From Candidatus Contendibacter sp. (lineage in GTDB: Bacteria > Pseudomonadota > Gammaproteobacteria > Competibacterales > Competibacteraceae): 64,000 nucleotides of DNA. The position numbers and the translations under genes were made by a program. Positions 37,894 to 47,117 of this stretch are shown here, in pieces. A model generated the notes under the pieces. That model was not told the DNA's origin and searched no databases. It saw only the letters and a program-made list of their open reading frames with translations. Where the stretch lies: NCBI GenBank assembly GCA_029624675.1, contig JARSSP010000003.1, positions 7,535 through 71,534 on the forward strand. The letters run 5' to 3'. How positions within the stretch are numbered: the first letter of the stretch is position 1; the number at the start of each line of letters is the position of its first letter.

Positions 37894-38610
37894 ATGAAAA
37901 CGGTCTACGGTCTTTTAGTCGGCGCCGCCATCATTTTGGCAACCCCGACTCTGGGTGTGGCCACGCCATCGGCGAAAGACGAGCTGACCTTCGAGGTATC
38001 GCTCGACGGCCAATCCATTGGGGAACATCGCTTTCGGATTGCCGACGGCAGCGCGATGCGCGTCGTCGACAGCGAGGCTTCGTTCGACGTGAGAATCCTG
38101 CGGGTGCCGGTTTACCGTTACCGCCATCGCAACAGCGAAACCTGGCAGAACGGCTGTCTGAAGCGGATTGATTCCGAGACGGATGCCAACGGCACCTCTT
38201 ACGCGGTGGACCTGAGCAAGACCGCAACAGGTTACCGGATTGTGACGCCGAACGAGACCCAGACCTATCAGGGCGACTGCCTGATGAGCTTTGCCTATTG
38301 GGATCAACGGTTCCTTCGGCAACAGCGCCTGCTCAACACCCAGACCGGCGAGTTGATCGCGGTCGAGATTCAAGCGCTGGGGGAATCGGAACGGAAGATC
38401 GCCAATCGAACGGTGCCGGTCAAGGGATTTCGCGTGCTGGCGGCGCCTCAAAAAGTTGATATCAAGGTCTTTTACCACAGCGTGGACGGCCGCTGGGTTG
38501 CGCTCGAATCGGTCCTCGAAAACGGACGGACGTTGCGTTACGCGCTAGTGGGGGATGATCGGCTGGCCGTGGCCGAGCGCGTCTCCGACCCGCCTTCCAC
38601 CCGGAGATGA
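37894..38610 (+). CDS. Secreted DUF6134 family protein
   Basis: A 238-residue protein with a Sec signal peptide (MKTVYGLLVGAAIILATPTL, cleavage probably after GVA or ATPSA). The mature part has the DUF6134 look: DELTFEVSLDGQSIGEHRF, VDSEASFDVRILRVPVYRY, GDCLMSFAYWDQRFLRQQRL, DIKVFYHSVDGRWVALES. The function is unknown; it is predicted to be periplasmic and beta-rich. It has a strong ribosome binding site (TGGAGGA) ten bases upstream. The next gene, a lipocalin, overlaps its stop as ATGA, so the two form an operon downstream of the TTGTA-type repeats. Confidence 0.82.
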   Translation: MKTVYGLLVGAAIILATPTLGVATPSAKDELTFEVSLDGQSIGEHRFRIADGSAMRVVDSEASFDVRILRVPVYRYRHRNSETWQNGCLKRIDSETDANGTSYAVDLSKTATGYRIVTPNETQTYQGDCLMSFAYWDQRFLRQQRLLNTQTGELIAVEIQALGESERKIANRTVPVKGFRVLAAPQKVDIKVFYHSVDGRWVALESVLENGRTLRYALVGDDRLAVAERVSDPPSTRR

Positions 38611-39173
38611 CCATGCGGATATTGAAAGCCCTGGTTACCTTACCCATCGCGTTCCTGTTGGTCGCCTGCCAAACGACACCGATGAATCCCATCACGACGG
38701 TCGAGCGGGTCGATCTCCAGCGCTTCATGGGCGACTGGTACGTCATCGCCAATATCCCCACCTTCATCGAGCGCGACGCCTACAACGCCGTGGAGTCCTA
38801 CCGGCTGACCGACGAGGGTACGGTAGCTACGACGTTCACGTTCCGTCAGGGCGGTTTCGATGGCGAACGAAAGGTCTACACGCCGACCGGCTTCGTGCTG
38901 GATCGCGACAGCAACGCCGTCTGGGGCATGCAGTTCATCTGGCCGATCAAGGCCGACTTCCGCATCGTCTATGTCGATGCGCGGTACACCCAGACGATCA
39001 TTGGTCGCAACCAGCGCGATTACGTCTGGATCATGGCGCGCACGCCCAGTATCCCGGAGGCGGATTACCAGAGCCTGCTGCGCTTCCTGGCCAATGAGGG
39101 CTACGATATCAACCACATTCAGCGCGTGCCGCAGCGCTGGCCGGAGCCAGTCGGGCAAACCCAGGATGGTTAA
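38607..39173 (+). CDS. blc: Outer-membrane lipoprotein lipocalin (Blc-like)
   Basis: A 188-residue lipoprotein with a signal peptide and lipobox (FLLVACQT, Cys at about residue 22). The lipocalin start motif is FMGDWYVIANIPTF, followed by AYNAVESYRL, WPIKADFRIVYVD and YVWIMARTPSIPEADYQSLL, as in bacterial Blc. Blc binds lysophospholipids or fatty acids and serves envelope stress or lipid repair. The start is either the ATG at 38607, overlapping the DUF6134 stop, or the ATG two codons later. The operon with DUF6134 is clear. Confidence 0.92.
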   Translation: MTMRILKALVTLPIAFLLVACQTTPMNPITTVERVDLQRFMGDWYVIANIPTFIERDAYNAVESYRLTDEGTVATTFTFRQGGFDGERKVYTPTGFVLDRDSNAVWGMQFIWPIKADFRIVYVDARYTQTIIGRNQRDYVWIMARTPSIPEADYQSLLRFLANEGYDINHIQRVPQRWPEPVGQTQDG

Positions 39174-39229
39174 TTCAACGATCCTCGTCTCTATTCGGGG
39201 TGGCGTAAACCCTTGGGGAAGAGTTGCGC

Positions 39230-39760
39230 ATGATCGCCGCCAAAGCTGATGTTCTCATTTTCCAGAAAGTCGAGCCGGTCTACCGGTTCGTCGCCCTGGA
39301 GTTCGTCGCCAACTATCCCCGCTGGTCGGCGGAGGTAGTGGACCTCCAACCGCTCTCGACCGGCCCGGTGCGGCTGGGCTACCAGGCCCGCCAGGTCCGC
39401 GTGGATCAGGGACAAAAAACGGAATCCACCTTCGAGGTGGCCGAACTGGAACCCCTCAGGCGGGTCTCGTTCCAGGGCATTACCGCCCCCTATCGCTCCC
39501 TCTATGAATTTGAAAACCTCAGCCCCTCAACCCACCTGACCTTCACGTTCGAACTGGAACGGCTTGAACCGCGCATGCGTCCTGTTCCTCAACCGTTTGT
39601 CCATCCGCCCGCTGGTGGATCGCGAAGGCAAGGTGATCTATTACCTGGGCGTCCAGTACGACGTGACCGATCAGGTCAGGACGCAGCAAGAACTGGAGAA
39701 GTTGCAGCTCGAACTCGAACGGCGGACGCACGGCTGATGGCTGAATCCGCCGGAGCGTGA
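39230..39760 (+). pseudogene. Truncated SRPBCC-family protein fused out of frame to a PAS remnant
   Basis: The first about 115 codons encode an SRPBCC (START/polyketide-cyclase-like) domain: MIAAKADVLIFQKVEPVYRF, VANYPRWSAEVVDL, YRSLYEFENLSPSTHLTFTF. Where the last long helix of the fold should follow, the sequence turns into arginine/proline-rich nonsense (RPVPQPFVHPPAGGSRRQG) up to a stop at 39760. That stretch is the out-of-frame reading of a PAS-domain fragment. The gene therefore looks broken by a deletion or recombination with loss of its 3' end. A short protein may still be made, but without the C-terminal helix it is unlikely to fold. Confidence 0.65.
39579..39737 (+). pseudogene. 3' remnant of a PAS/LOV-domain protein
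   Basis: In a different frame from the SRPBCC gene, this stretch encodes LFLNRLSIRPLVDREGKVI, YYLGVQYDVTDQV and a coiled-coil tail RTQQELEKLQLELERRT, then a stop. NRLSIRPL...GKVIYYLGVQYDVT is the end of a LOV-like PAS domain. The 5' part with the flavin cysteine motif is missing. It is a fragment joined to the end of the SRPBCC gene. Confidence 0.7.
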
Positions 39761-39870
39761 GACGGCCAGTGTGGTACTGGCTATTGGAGTGAAGTTTGCG
39801 TTTCTCCCGATGTTCTGTCGGTCGCTAAAGCGTAGTCGTCCTTGATGATCCGTGCTCCGGAAAGGCTCCC

Positions 39871-41181
39871 ATGACCGCACCCGCGCCCGAATCTGCCGCC
39901 GCCCGCCCCGCCCGCTCCCCTCGCGCTTTGCTGGGGCTGGGCGTGGTGGCTGCCGTGGCCGCCCTGCTGACTTGGCCGCTGTGGCGGCCGGCGGTGTTGT
40001 CGGCTCCGCCACCGCCGGCGGCGCCAGCGCCGCCGCCCCGGCCGGTCGAGACCGTGCCGCTGGCCGAGGGAACCGGCATCCGCTCGGTGTTGTTGATCGG
40101 CCAGGTCGAATCCAGCCAGCAGGCGACCATCCGCGCCCAGACCAGCGGGATCGTGCAGGACATCCGGGTGCAGCCCGGTGACCGCATCACCCCCGGCGCG
40201 CTCCTGGCCGTGCTGGACGATACCGATCAAAAGCTCGCGCTGGCCCGCGCCCAGGCGCAACTGGCGGAGGCGCGCAGCCAACTGGCGCGGCTGGAAGCCG
40301 GCACCCGGCGCGAGATCATCGCCCGCCGCCAGGCCGAATTGCGCTCCGCCCAAGCCCGCGAGAAGGAAGCCACCGATAACCTCAAGCGCGCCAGCGAGTC
40401 GGTCCGGAAAGGGGCAATCACCGAGCGGGCGCTGGTGGAAGCCAAAGCCACTGTGGACGATGCGGCGGGGACCCGCGCCTCCGCCGAGGCGGCGCTGGCC
40501 GAAGCCGAGGCCGGGCCGCTGCCGGCGGAAATCGAAGCCCAGCGCGCCAATGTCGCCGCCGCCCAGGCCGCCGTCCACCAGGCTCAACTGGCGGTGGAGC
40601 GCACCCGCATCAAAGCCCAGTCCAGCGCCGTGGTGCAGACCCGGCTGGTCAGTCAGGGCGATTACGTGCAGGTCAACGCGCCGATTGCGACCCTGATCGC
40701 CAGCGACCGCCTGAACGTGTTTCTGGCGCTGCCCGAGGACTTGAGCGGGCGAATTCTGCCCGGTATGCCGGTCGAACTGAGCGCCCGCGCCCTGCCGAAC
40801 TGGCGGCAATCGCTGCCGATTACCGGGGTGATTCCGGCGGCGGACGCCGCGTCGCGGCGACAATCGATCCGCATCGCGCTCGACCCCACCCCGCCGGGCC
40901 TGCTGGCCGGAATGGCGGTAGCCGGCAAGCTGGATATCCCCCTGAACACGCCGGCCTTCGTCATCTCCCGCGACGCCCTGACCCTGCGCCGCGACCAGTG
41001 GTTCGTGTTTGCCGTGGTCGACGGCAAGGCCCGGCAAATCCAGGTGGAACTGGTGGCCGACATGGGCGAAACCGTGGCGATTTTCAACGATACCTTGCGG
41101 CCGGGCCAGGACATCGTGGTGCGTGGCGGCGACGGCTTGCGTGACGGCGCGATGGTGAAAATCGTGGGGAACGCGCCATGA
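39871..41181 (+). CDS. RND efflux periplasmic adaptor (membrane fusion protein)
   Basis: A 436-residue adaptor. One N-terminal membrane segment (ALLGLGVVAAVAALLTWPLW) anchors it. The lipoyl halves are visible around SVLLIGQVESSQQATIRAQT, SGIVQDIRVQPGDRI and VVQTRLVSQGDYVQVNAPI, with a long helical hairpin rich in Ala/Glu/Arg between them (about residues 125-240). The beta-barrel and membrane-proximal domains follow. It bridges the RND pump to an outer-membrane channel; no TolC-type gene is in the window. Its stop overlaps the start of the pump gene as ATGA, so the two are translated together. Confidence 0.92.
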   Translation: MTAPAPESAAARPARSPRALLGLGVVAAVAALLTWPLWRPAVLSAPPPPAAPAPPPRPVETVPLAEGTGIRSVLLIGQVESSQQATIRAQTSGIVQDIRVQPGDRITPGALLAVLDDTDQKLALARAQAQLAEARSQLARLEAGTRREIIARRQAELRSAQAREKEATDNLKRASESVRKGAITERALVEAKATVDDAAGTRASAEAALAEAEAGPLPAEIEAQRANVAAAQAAVHQAQLAVERTRIKAQSSAVVQTRLVSQGDYVQVNAPIATLIASDRLNVFLALPEDLSGRILPGMPVELSARALPNWRQSLPITGVIPAADAASRRQSIRIALDPTPPGLLAGMAVAGKLDIPLNTPAFVISRDALTLRRDQWFVFAVVDGKARQIQVELVADMGETVAIFNDTLRPGQDIVVRGGDGLRDGAMVKIVGNAP

Positions 41182-44100
41182 GCGGGATCGCAACCGCCGT
41201 CCGCTGGCGGCATGGCACCTTCGTCCTGTTCTGCCTGCTGGCGGTGTTCGGCGGGATCGCCCTGAGCGGCCTGCCGCTGGAATTGCAACCCGGCGGCGAC
41301 CGCTCGGAAATCACCATCACCACCCGCTATCCCGGCGCCAGTCCGGTGGATGTCGAAAATCTGGTGACCCGCCCGATTGAAGAACGAATGGAAGAAGTGC
41401 TGGGCGTGCGGGAAATCAGCAGCACCTCCCGCGCCGGCGGCAGCAGCGTGACCCTGGAGTTCGTGGACGGCAGCCGGCTGAGCGAGCGGATGGTGGACGT
41501 GCTGAACCAGTTGCAGCAGGTGGACAACCTGCCGCCAGAAGCGGGCGAATCGAACGTGGAAATGGTCAGCGGGGCCAGTTCGCCGATGATGTGGATCATG
41601 CTGGCGCCGAAACTGGGGTTTCAGAGCGATCCGAACCATTACCGCGATTTGGTGGACAACGTGATCCTGCCTCGCTTGCGGCGGGTGTCGGGCGTCGGGC
41701 AGTTCTTCACGCCCGGCGGGCAGGAGCGCGAGGTCGAGGTGCGGGTGGATCCCAAAGCCCTGGCCGTGCGCAATCTGGCCATCGGCGATGTGGTGCGGGT
41801 GTTGCGCGACAACAACCGCGACGTGCGCGGCGGTCCCATGACGCTGGGACGGCGCGAATATCGGGTGCGCACCGTCAGCCGCTCGCAGGATCTGGCGCAA
41901 CTGGAGCAATTCGTGCTGCGGCGCGACGCGGCGGGCGCAGTGTATCTGCGCGACGTGGCCAGCGTCGAATTCGGCCGCAAGCCGCCAGACAGCGTCGTGG
42001 TGTTCCGGGATCAGCCGACCGTCGCCATCGGCGTGATCCGGCAGGTGGGCGCGAACGTGCCGGAAGTGGCCCAGGGCGTGCGGGCGGCCATCGCCGAACT
42101 CGAGGAGCAGTTCGACCACGCCGGCGAAGGCATTGATTTCGTCTACAACTACGACGAGAGCGAATACGTCGGCCAGGCGGTGAAGCTGGTGTGGGGCAAC
42201 CTGCTGACCGGCGCGGCGCTGGCGACGCTGGCGCTGGTGCTGTTTCTGGGGTCGCTGCGCACCGTGGCGGTCGTCGTGGTGACGATTCCGGTGACGCTGA
42301 TCAGCGTGTTCAGCGTCATGGCGCTGCTGGGGCGAAGTCTGAACATCATCAGCCTGGCCGGGCTGGCGTTCTCGGTCGGGATGATCGTGGACAGCGCCAT
42401 CGTGGTCATCGAGAACGTGTTCACCCATTTGCAGCGCGGCAAAAGCGCGGTCCGCGCCGCCATTGACGGGACGGTTGAAGTGTGGCCGGCGCTGCTTGGT
42501 TCCACCCTGACCAACGTGGTGGTGTTCATCCCCCTGCTGCTGGTGACGGGCGAAGTCGGCCAATTGTACGCCGACATGGCGATTGCCTTGTCGGCGGCGG
42601 CGCTGTTCGCGCTGTTCGCGGCGCTGACGCTGGTGCCGATGCTGGCCGGCCTGTTCCTCAGCCCGGACGAAGCCCACCGGATGCAGGCGGCGGGCGACAG
42701 AGCGGGCGGCAACGGGTTGAACCGCGCCGTGGACCGAGCCTCTGCCGTGTTTCGCCGGGTGCAGGGCGGGCTGGAAAACGGGCTGGCCGCGACGGTGGCT
42801 TGGGCGCTGGGGCCGGGCCGCATCCGGCGCCGCCTGCTGGTGCTGGCGCTTCCGGTCGCGCTGATCGGCGTCAGCTTCGCTCTGCTGCCACCCGCCGATT
42901 TCCTGCCCGACGGCAACCGCAATCTGGTGATCTGGCGGGCCGAACCGCTGCCGGGGACCAGCCTGCCCGAAGCGGTCCGCCAGGCCGAACCGCTCAAGGA
43001 ATTCATTCGCGCCCAGCCCGAAATCGAACGCACCTGGCTGGTGGATCGGCCCGGCGGCATGCGCGGGGTGTTGAGCGTGCTCAAACCGGAATTCGCCACC
43101 GCCGCCGGCCTGGATGCGATGGTCGAGCGGTTGCGGGCGCAAAGCAACAACTTCGCCGGTTATCGCTTTGTGGTGGCGACCCGTCCTTCCATCTTCCGCG
43201 ATCCCGGCAAGGAGTTCGAGGTGGATATCGTCGCTAACGATCTCGACCGGCTGGGCGAACTGGAGCGGCAGGTGTCGGATCAGTTGCGGCGGTTGCCGGG
43301 CGTGCGCACCGTGCGCTCGAATTTCGTCACCGGCGCGGCGGAGTTGCAGATTATCCCCAACCGCGAACGGCTGGCCGAAGTGGGACTGGCCGAGGCCGAC
43401 GTGGGCGCGCTGGTGGAAACCGCGCTGGGCGGGCGGCTGGCCTCGCAGTTCCTGGAAGGCAAAAACGAACTGGACGTGTCGGTGGAACTGAAAAACATCT
43501 TCGCGCAAACCCCGGAGCAGTTGCGGCAGTTGCCGCTGTACACCGGGCGCGGCCAGCCGATTCAACTGGGCGATGTGGCCGAGGTGCGCGAAACCACCGG
43601 GCCGGACGCGATTCATCATATCAATCTGGAGCGTTCCGTCACGCTGATCGCTTCGCTGGCGCAGGACGCGCCGCTGAGCGCGCTGGTGGAGCGGGCCGAA
43701 CGGGAGGTGCTGGCCCCGTTGCGGGCCGAACTGCCGCCGGGGGCGCAGGTCCGGCTGGCCGGAACCGCCGACCGGCTGGCGGAAACGCTGCGGCAACTGG
43801 CGTCGGCCTTCGCGCTGGCGCTGCTGATCACCTATCTGCTGCTGGTGGCGCTGTACCGCTCGTTCCGGTATCCGGTCGTCATCATGGCGACGGTGCCGAT
43901 GGCGATCAGCGGCTCGCTGCTGAGCCTCATCCTCGCCCAGCGGGTGTTCGGCATAGCGGTTCAGGTGGACATGATCACCGCGCTGGGCTTCATCATCCTG
44001 ACCGGCATCGTGGTCAACAACGCGATTCTGCTGGTGGATCGCACCCTGCAACGGCAACGCGAATTCGGCGAAGACCACGACACGGCGCTGTATCAGGCTA

Positions 44101-44384
44101 CCCGCGACCGGCTGCGGGCAATTTTCATGGCGGCGGCCACCAGCGTGCTGGGGATGTTGCCGCTGGCGGTGATTCCCGGCCAGGGCGCGGAACTGTATCA
44201 GGGCCTGGGGGTGGTGCTGGTCGGCGGGCTGGCGTTCGCCACGCTGCTGACGCCGACCGTGGTGCCGGCGCTGATGGGGCTGCTCTACGACCTGACCGGG
44301 CGGTGGGAATCGTCTCCGTCATCACCGGGTGTGCTTCCCGCCGAAGCGGCCCAGGCGGCGGGCGGACCGGGCCAGGGTGGATGA
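41178..44384 (+). CDS. RND-family efflux permease (HAE type)
   Basis: A 1068-residue inner-membrane proton-driven pump. It has 12 transmembrane segments in the two RND repeats with large periplasmic loops: VLFCLLAVFGGIALSGLPL, YPGASPVDVENLVTRPIEE, the helix-4 motif GLAFSVGMIVDSAIVVIEN with the proton-relay aspartate (AcrB has two aspartates; here Asp-Ser), and the second-repeat block ITALGFIILTGIVVNNAIL. The C-terminus ends at TPTVVPALMGLLYD plus a short tail. The substrate cannot be inferred. It is co-translated with the adaptor; a DsbD-like gene follows after 4 bp. Confidence 0.93.
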   Translation: MSGIATAVRWRHGTFVLFCLLAVFGGIALSGLPLELQPGGDRSEITITTRYPGASPVDVENLVTRPIEERMEEVLGVREISSTSRAGGSSVTLEFVDGSRLSERMVDVLNQLQQVDNLPPEAGESNVEMVSGASSPMMWIMLAPKLGFQSDPNHYRDLVDNVILPRLRRVSGVGQFFTPGGQEREVEVRVDPKALAVRNLAIGDVVRVLRDNNRDVRGGPMTLGRREYRVRTVSRSQDLAQLEQFVLRRDAAGAVYLRDVASVEFGRKPPDSVVVFRDQPTVAIGVIRQVGANVPEVAQGVRAAIAELEEQFDHAGEGIDFVYNYDESEYVGQAVKLVWGNLLTGAALATLALVLFLGSLRTVAVVVVTIPVTLISVFSVMALLGRSLNIISLAGLAFSVGMIVDSAIVVIENVFTHLQRGKSAVRAAIDGTVEVWPALLGSTLTNVVVFIPLLLVTGEVGQLYADMAIALSAAALFALFAALTLVPMLAGLFLSPDEAHRMQAAGDRAGGNGLNRAVDRASAVFRRVQGGLENGLAATVAWALGPGRIRRRLLVLALPVALIGVSFALLPPADFLPDGNRNLVIWRAEPLPGTSLPEAVRQAEPLKEFIRAQPEIERTWLVDRPGGMRGVLSVLKPEFATAAGLDAMVERLRAQSNNFAGYRFVVATRPSIFRDPGKEFEVDIVANDLDRLGELERQVSDQLRRLPGVRTVRSNFVTGAAELQIIPNRERLAEVGLAEADVGALVETALGGRLASQFLEGKNELDVSVELKNIFAQTPEQLRQLPLYTGRGQPIQLGDVAEVRETTGPDAIHHINLERSVTLIASLAQDAPLSALVERAEREVLAPLRAELPPGAQVRLAGTADRLAETLRQLASAFALALLITYLLLVALYRSFRYPVVIMATVPMAISGSLLSLILAQRVFGIAVQVDMITALGFIILTGIVVNNAILLVDRTLQRQREFGEDHDTALYQATRDRLRAIFMAAATSVLGMLPLAVIPGQGAELYQGLGVVLVGGLAFATLLTPTVVPALMGLLYDLTGRWESSPSSPGVLPAEAAQAAGGPGQGG

Positions 44385-44388
44385 GGCG

Positions 44389-46473
44389 ATGAAGACGAAA
44401 CCAGGGCTGTTCGCGATCATTTTCTGGCTGGTCTGGCTCCTGGCTTTGGCGGCACCGCCCGCCCACGGCGCGGCGACGGTCTCGACCCCACACGCCACGG
44501 TCACTTTGCTGAGCGAGCAGCCCCAGGCCACGCCGGGACAAACCCTGTGGCTCGGGCTGCGCTTCAAGTTGATTCCGCACTGGCATGTGTACTGGCGCAA
44601 TCCCGGCGCTTCGGGGGCGGCTCCGGTCATCCGCTGGACCCTGCCCGAAGGCTGGACCGCCGGCGACCTCCACTGGCCAGTCCCCCAGCGCATCCCGGTC
44701 GGGCCGCTGACCAACTACGGTTATGAAGAGGCCGTGACCTTGCTCGTGCCGGTGCGGATACCCGAAGGCCCGCTGCCCGCTGGCCCGCTGACTCTCACCG
44801 CCGACGCCGAATGGCTGGTCTGCCGGGTGGAGTGCATTCCCGAATCCGGGCGTTTGACTCTCGAACTGCCTCATCCCGGCAGCCCCACGGTCGGGGACCC
44901 CGCAACGCAACGCCTGTTCGCCGCCGCCCGGGCGCAATGGCCCGAAGCCGACCGCGTAACGGGCCGCTATCGCCTGGCGGGTGATGCCCAGACGATCACC
45001 CTGGAAGCGCCCGGTTTGGCGGTGGACGACCGCGACGAGGTCTGGTTTGCCGCCTACGAGTGGGGGCCGGTGGACCCCAGCGGCGCGCAAAGCCGGCAAA
45101 CCACCGCCGAGGGTCTGGTACTCCGCGTACCCGCCGGCGATCTGCCCCCTGCCGGCGATGTCCCGCTGGACGGGCTGGTGGTGGTGGAAACGCGGGACGG
45201 CGGCGCGCCGGCCCGTCGGGGCTATGCGGTACGGCTGGAAGCGCGGCCGGCGGCGACCGGGACCAGTGAAACCCTGGGCTTGATGACGGCGCTGGGCTTT
45301 GCCTTTCTGGGCGGCCTGATCCTGAACGTGATGCCGTGCGTTCTGCCCGTGCTCGGCATCAAGGTGCTGGGGTTCGTCCGCGAAGCCGGGGCGAATCACC
45401 GGCGTCGGGTCGGGCACGGCCTGAGCTATGGCGCGGGCATTCTGCTCAGTTTCCTGGCCCTGGCGGCGGCCCTGCTGCTGTTGCGGGCGGGCGGCGCTTC
45501 GCTGGGCTGGGGCTTCCAACTCCAGTCCCCCGTCCTGGTCGCGCTGCTGGCCTACCTCATGCTGCTGGTGGGCCTCAACCTGTCGGGGGTGTTCGCGGTG
45601 GGCGCGGGGCTGATGGGGGCGGGTCAAGCCCTGACCGCCGGCAGCGGACTGTTCAATACCTTCGCCACCGGCGTTTTGGCTGCCGTGGTGGCCAGTCCGT
45701 GCACCGCTCCCTTCATGGGGACGGCCCTGGGCTTCGCCATCACCCGCCCGGCCGGCGCGGCGCTCGCGGTGTTCCTGGCACTCGGGGTCGGCTTCGCGCT
45801 GCCCGTGGTGCTGCTGAGTCTCTGGCCGGCCCAGGTCCGGTGGCTGCCCAAACCGGGACCCTGGATGAAAACCTTCCAGCAGGCGCTGGCATTCCCGCTG
45901 TATGCCACCGCCGCCTGGCTGCTGTGGGTGCTGAGCCAGCAGACCGACGCCCGCGCCTACGGCGCGGCCCTGGCCGGTCTGGTGGCGGTGGCCCTGGCCG
46001 CCTGGCTGTACGGGCAGTGGCAGCCCCGGGGTTGGCGTCTCGGCCTGCTGGGCGCCGCCCTGACCGTCGTTCTGCTGCTGCTCCTGCGTCCTGTCGCCGG
46101 GTCGGATGTTGCCGTACCCGCCCGCGCCGACCCGGAGCGCCTGACCTGGTCCGAAGCGCGGGTGCGGGAACTCACGGCGGCGGGACGGCCGGTGTTCGTC
46201 AACTTCACCGCGGCCTGGTGCATCACCTGCCAGGTCAACGAGCGGGTGGCCCTAGCCACGGAAAACACCCGGCGGTTGTTCGCCGACCGGGCCGTGGCCT
46301 ACCTCGTGGCGGACTGGACGCGGCGCGATCCCGCCATCACCCGCCAACTGGAACGCCACGGGCGGAGCGGCGTTCCCCTGTATCTGTGGTATGCGCCGGG
46401 CAGCGAAACACCGGTCGTGCTGCCCCCGTTGCTCACCGAAGGCATCGTCGCCGAAGCCCTGCAATCACTTTGA
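44389..46473 (+). CDS. DsbD/ScsB-like thiol:disulfide interchange protein
   Basis: A 694-residue membrane reductase. After a signal peptide (FAIIFWLVWLLALAAPPAHG) comes the DsbC/DsbD-like N-terminal domain with the cysteine pair in WLVCRVECIPESG (about residue 145). The central membrane part holds LILNVMPCVLPVLGIKVLGF and VVASPCTAPFMGTALGF, the two cysteines that pass electrons across the membrane. The C-terminal thioredoxin domain has FTAAWCITCQVNERVAL. It is organised as in DsbD/ScsB and would deliver reducing power to periplasmic proteins, plausibly to the redoxin encoded next. It starts 4 bp after the RND pump stop; the link to the pump is unclear. Confidence 0.92.
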   Translation: MKTKPGLFAIIFWLVWLLALAAPPAHGAATVSTPHATVTLLSEQPQATPGQTLWLGLRFKLIPHWHVYWRNPGASGAAPVIRWTLPEGWTAGDLHWPVPQRIPVGPLTNYGYEEAVTLLVPVRIPEGPLPAGPLTLTADAEWLVCRVECIPESGRLTLELPHPGSPTVGDPATQRLFAAARAQWPEADRVTGRYRLAGDAQTITLEAPGLAVDDRDEVWFAAYEWGPVDPSGAQSRQTTAEGLVLRVPAGDLPPAGDVPLDGLVVVETRDGGAPARRGYAVRLEARPAATGTSETLGLMTALGFAFLGGLILNVMPCVLPVLGIKVLGFVREAGANHRRRVGHGLSYGAGILLSFLALAAALLLLRAGGASLGWGFQLQSPVLVALLAYLMLLVGLNLSGVFAVGAGLMGAGQALTAGSGLFNTFATGVLAAVVASPCTAPFMGTALGFAITRPAGAALAVFLALGVGFALPVVLLSLWPAQVRWLPKPGPWMKTFQQALAFPLYATAAWLLWVLSQQTDARAYGAALAGLVAVALAAWLYGQWQPRGWRLGLLGAALTVVLLLLLRPVAGSDVAVPARADPERLTWSEARVRELTAAGRPVFVNFTAAWCITCQVNERVALATENTRRLFADRAVAYLVADWTRRDPAITRQLERHGRSGVPLYLWYAPGSETPVVLPPLLTEGIVAEALQSL

Positions 46474-46490
46474 AACCGTGGAGAAAAACT

Positions 46491-47096
46491 ATGTTGCAAG
46501 CGTTCTTCCGTGTCTTCCTGATCACTTTGGCCTTTGTTGCCGGTAGCGCAATCGCCGCGCCGCGCGTGGGCGAGTCGGCGCCCGACTTCACGGGCGTGGA
46601 TACCCAGAGCAAGACCCATCGGCTGGCGGATTACCGGGGTAAAACCGTGGTGCTGGAATGGACCAATCACGACTGCCCCTACGTCCGCAAGCACTACGGC
46701 GCCGGCAACATGCAGGAGCAGCAGCGGGAAGCGGCGGCCCAGGGTGCGATCTGGCTGTCGGTGATCTCCTCGGCCCCCGGCCAGCAAGGCTACGTCAGTC
46801 CCGGCGAAGCGGATGAGCTGACTCGCTCGCGTAAGGCCGCGCCTCACGCCGTCCTGCTCGACCCCGAAGGCCGGATCGGTCGGGCCTTCGGGGCGAAAAC
46901 CACGCCCCATCTGTACATCATCGATGAAGCGGGGAAGCTGGTTTATATGGGCGGCATCGACAGTATCACCACCGCCGACCCGGCCGATATTTCCAAGGCC
47001 ACGCAGTATGTGCGGGTCGCCCTGCGGGAACGGGCCGCCGGCCAGCCAGTCACCACGCCCGTAACCCGGCCCTACGGTTGTTCGGTGAAATATTGA
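46491..47096 (+). CDS. Periplasmic thioredoxin-like / AhpC-TSA-fold redoxin
   Basis: A 201-residue exported protein. The signal peptide MLQAFFRVFLITLAFVAGSA is followed by the redoxin fold: APRVGESAPDFTGVDTQSKT, LADYRGKTVVLEWTNHDCPY with a single active-site cysteine (CPYV, not CXXC), and FGAKTTPHLYIIDEAGKLVY. It ends PYGCSVKY, a second cysteine that could form a disulfide. It probably reduces a periplasmic target and is recycled by the DsbD-like neighbour 17 bp upstream. GTGGAG upstream is a fair ribosome binding site. Confidence 0.87.
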   Translation: MLQAFFRVFLITLAFVAGSAIAAPRVGESAPDFTGVDTQSKTHRLADYRGKTVVLEWTNHDCPYVRKHYGAGNMQEQQREAAAQGAIWLSVISSAPGQQGYVSPGEADELTRSRKAAPHAVLLDPEGRIGRAFGAKTTPHLYIIDEAGKLVYMGGIDSITTADPADISKATQYVRVALRERAAGQPVTTPVTRPYGCSVKY

Positions 47097-47117
47097 GCCG
47101 GACCCCGGCGTCTTCGC

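Noticed and set aside
40662..44078. 1138-codon open frame on the minus strand
   Set aside because: It is the antisense shadow of the RND permease and adaptor genes; it is His/Gln/Arg-rich with no domain, and the plus-strand genes have clear family motifs.
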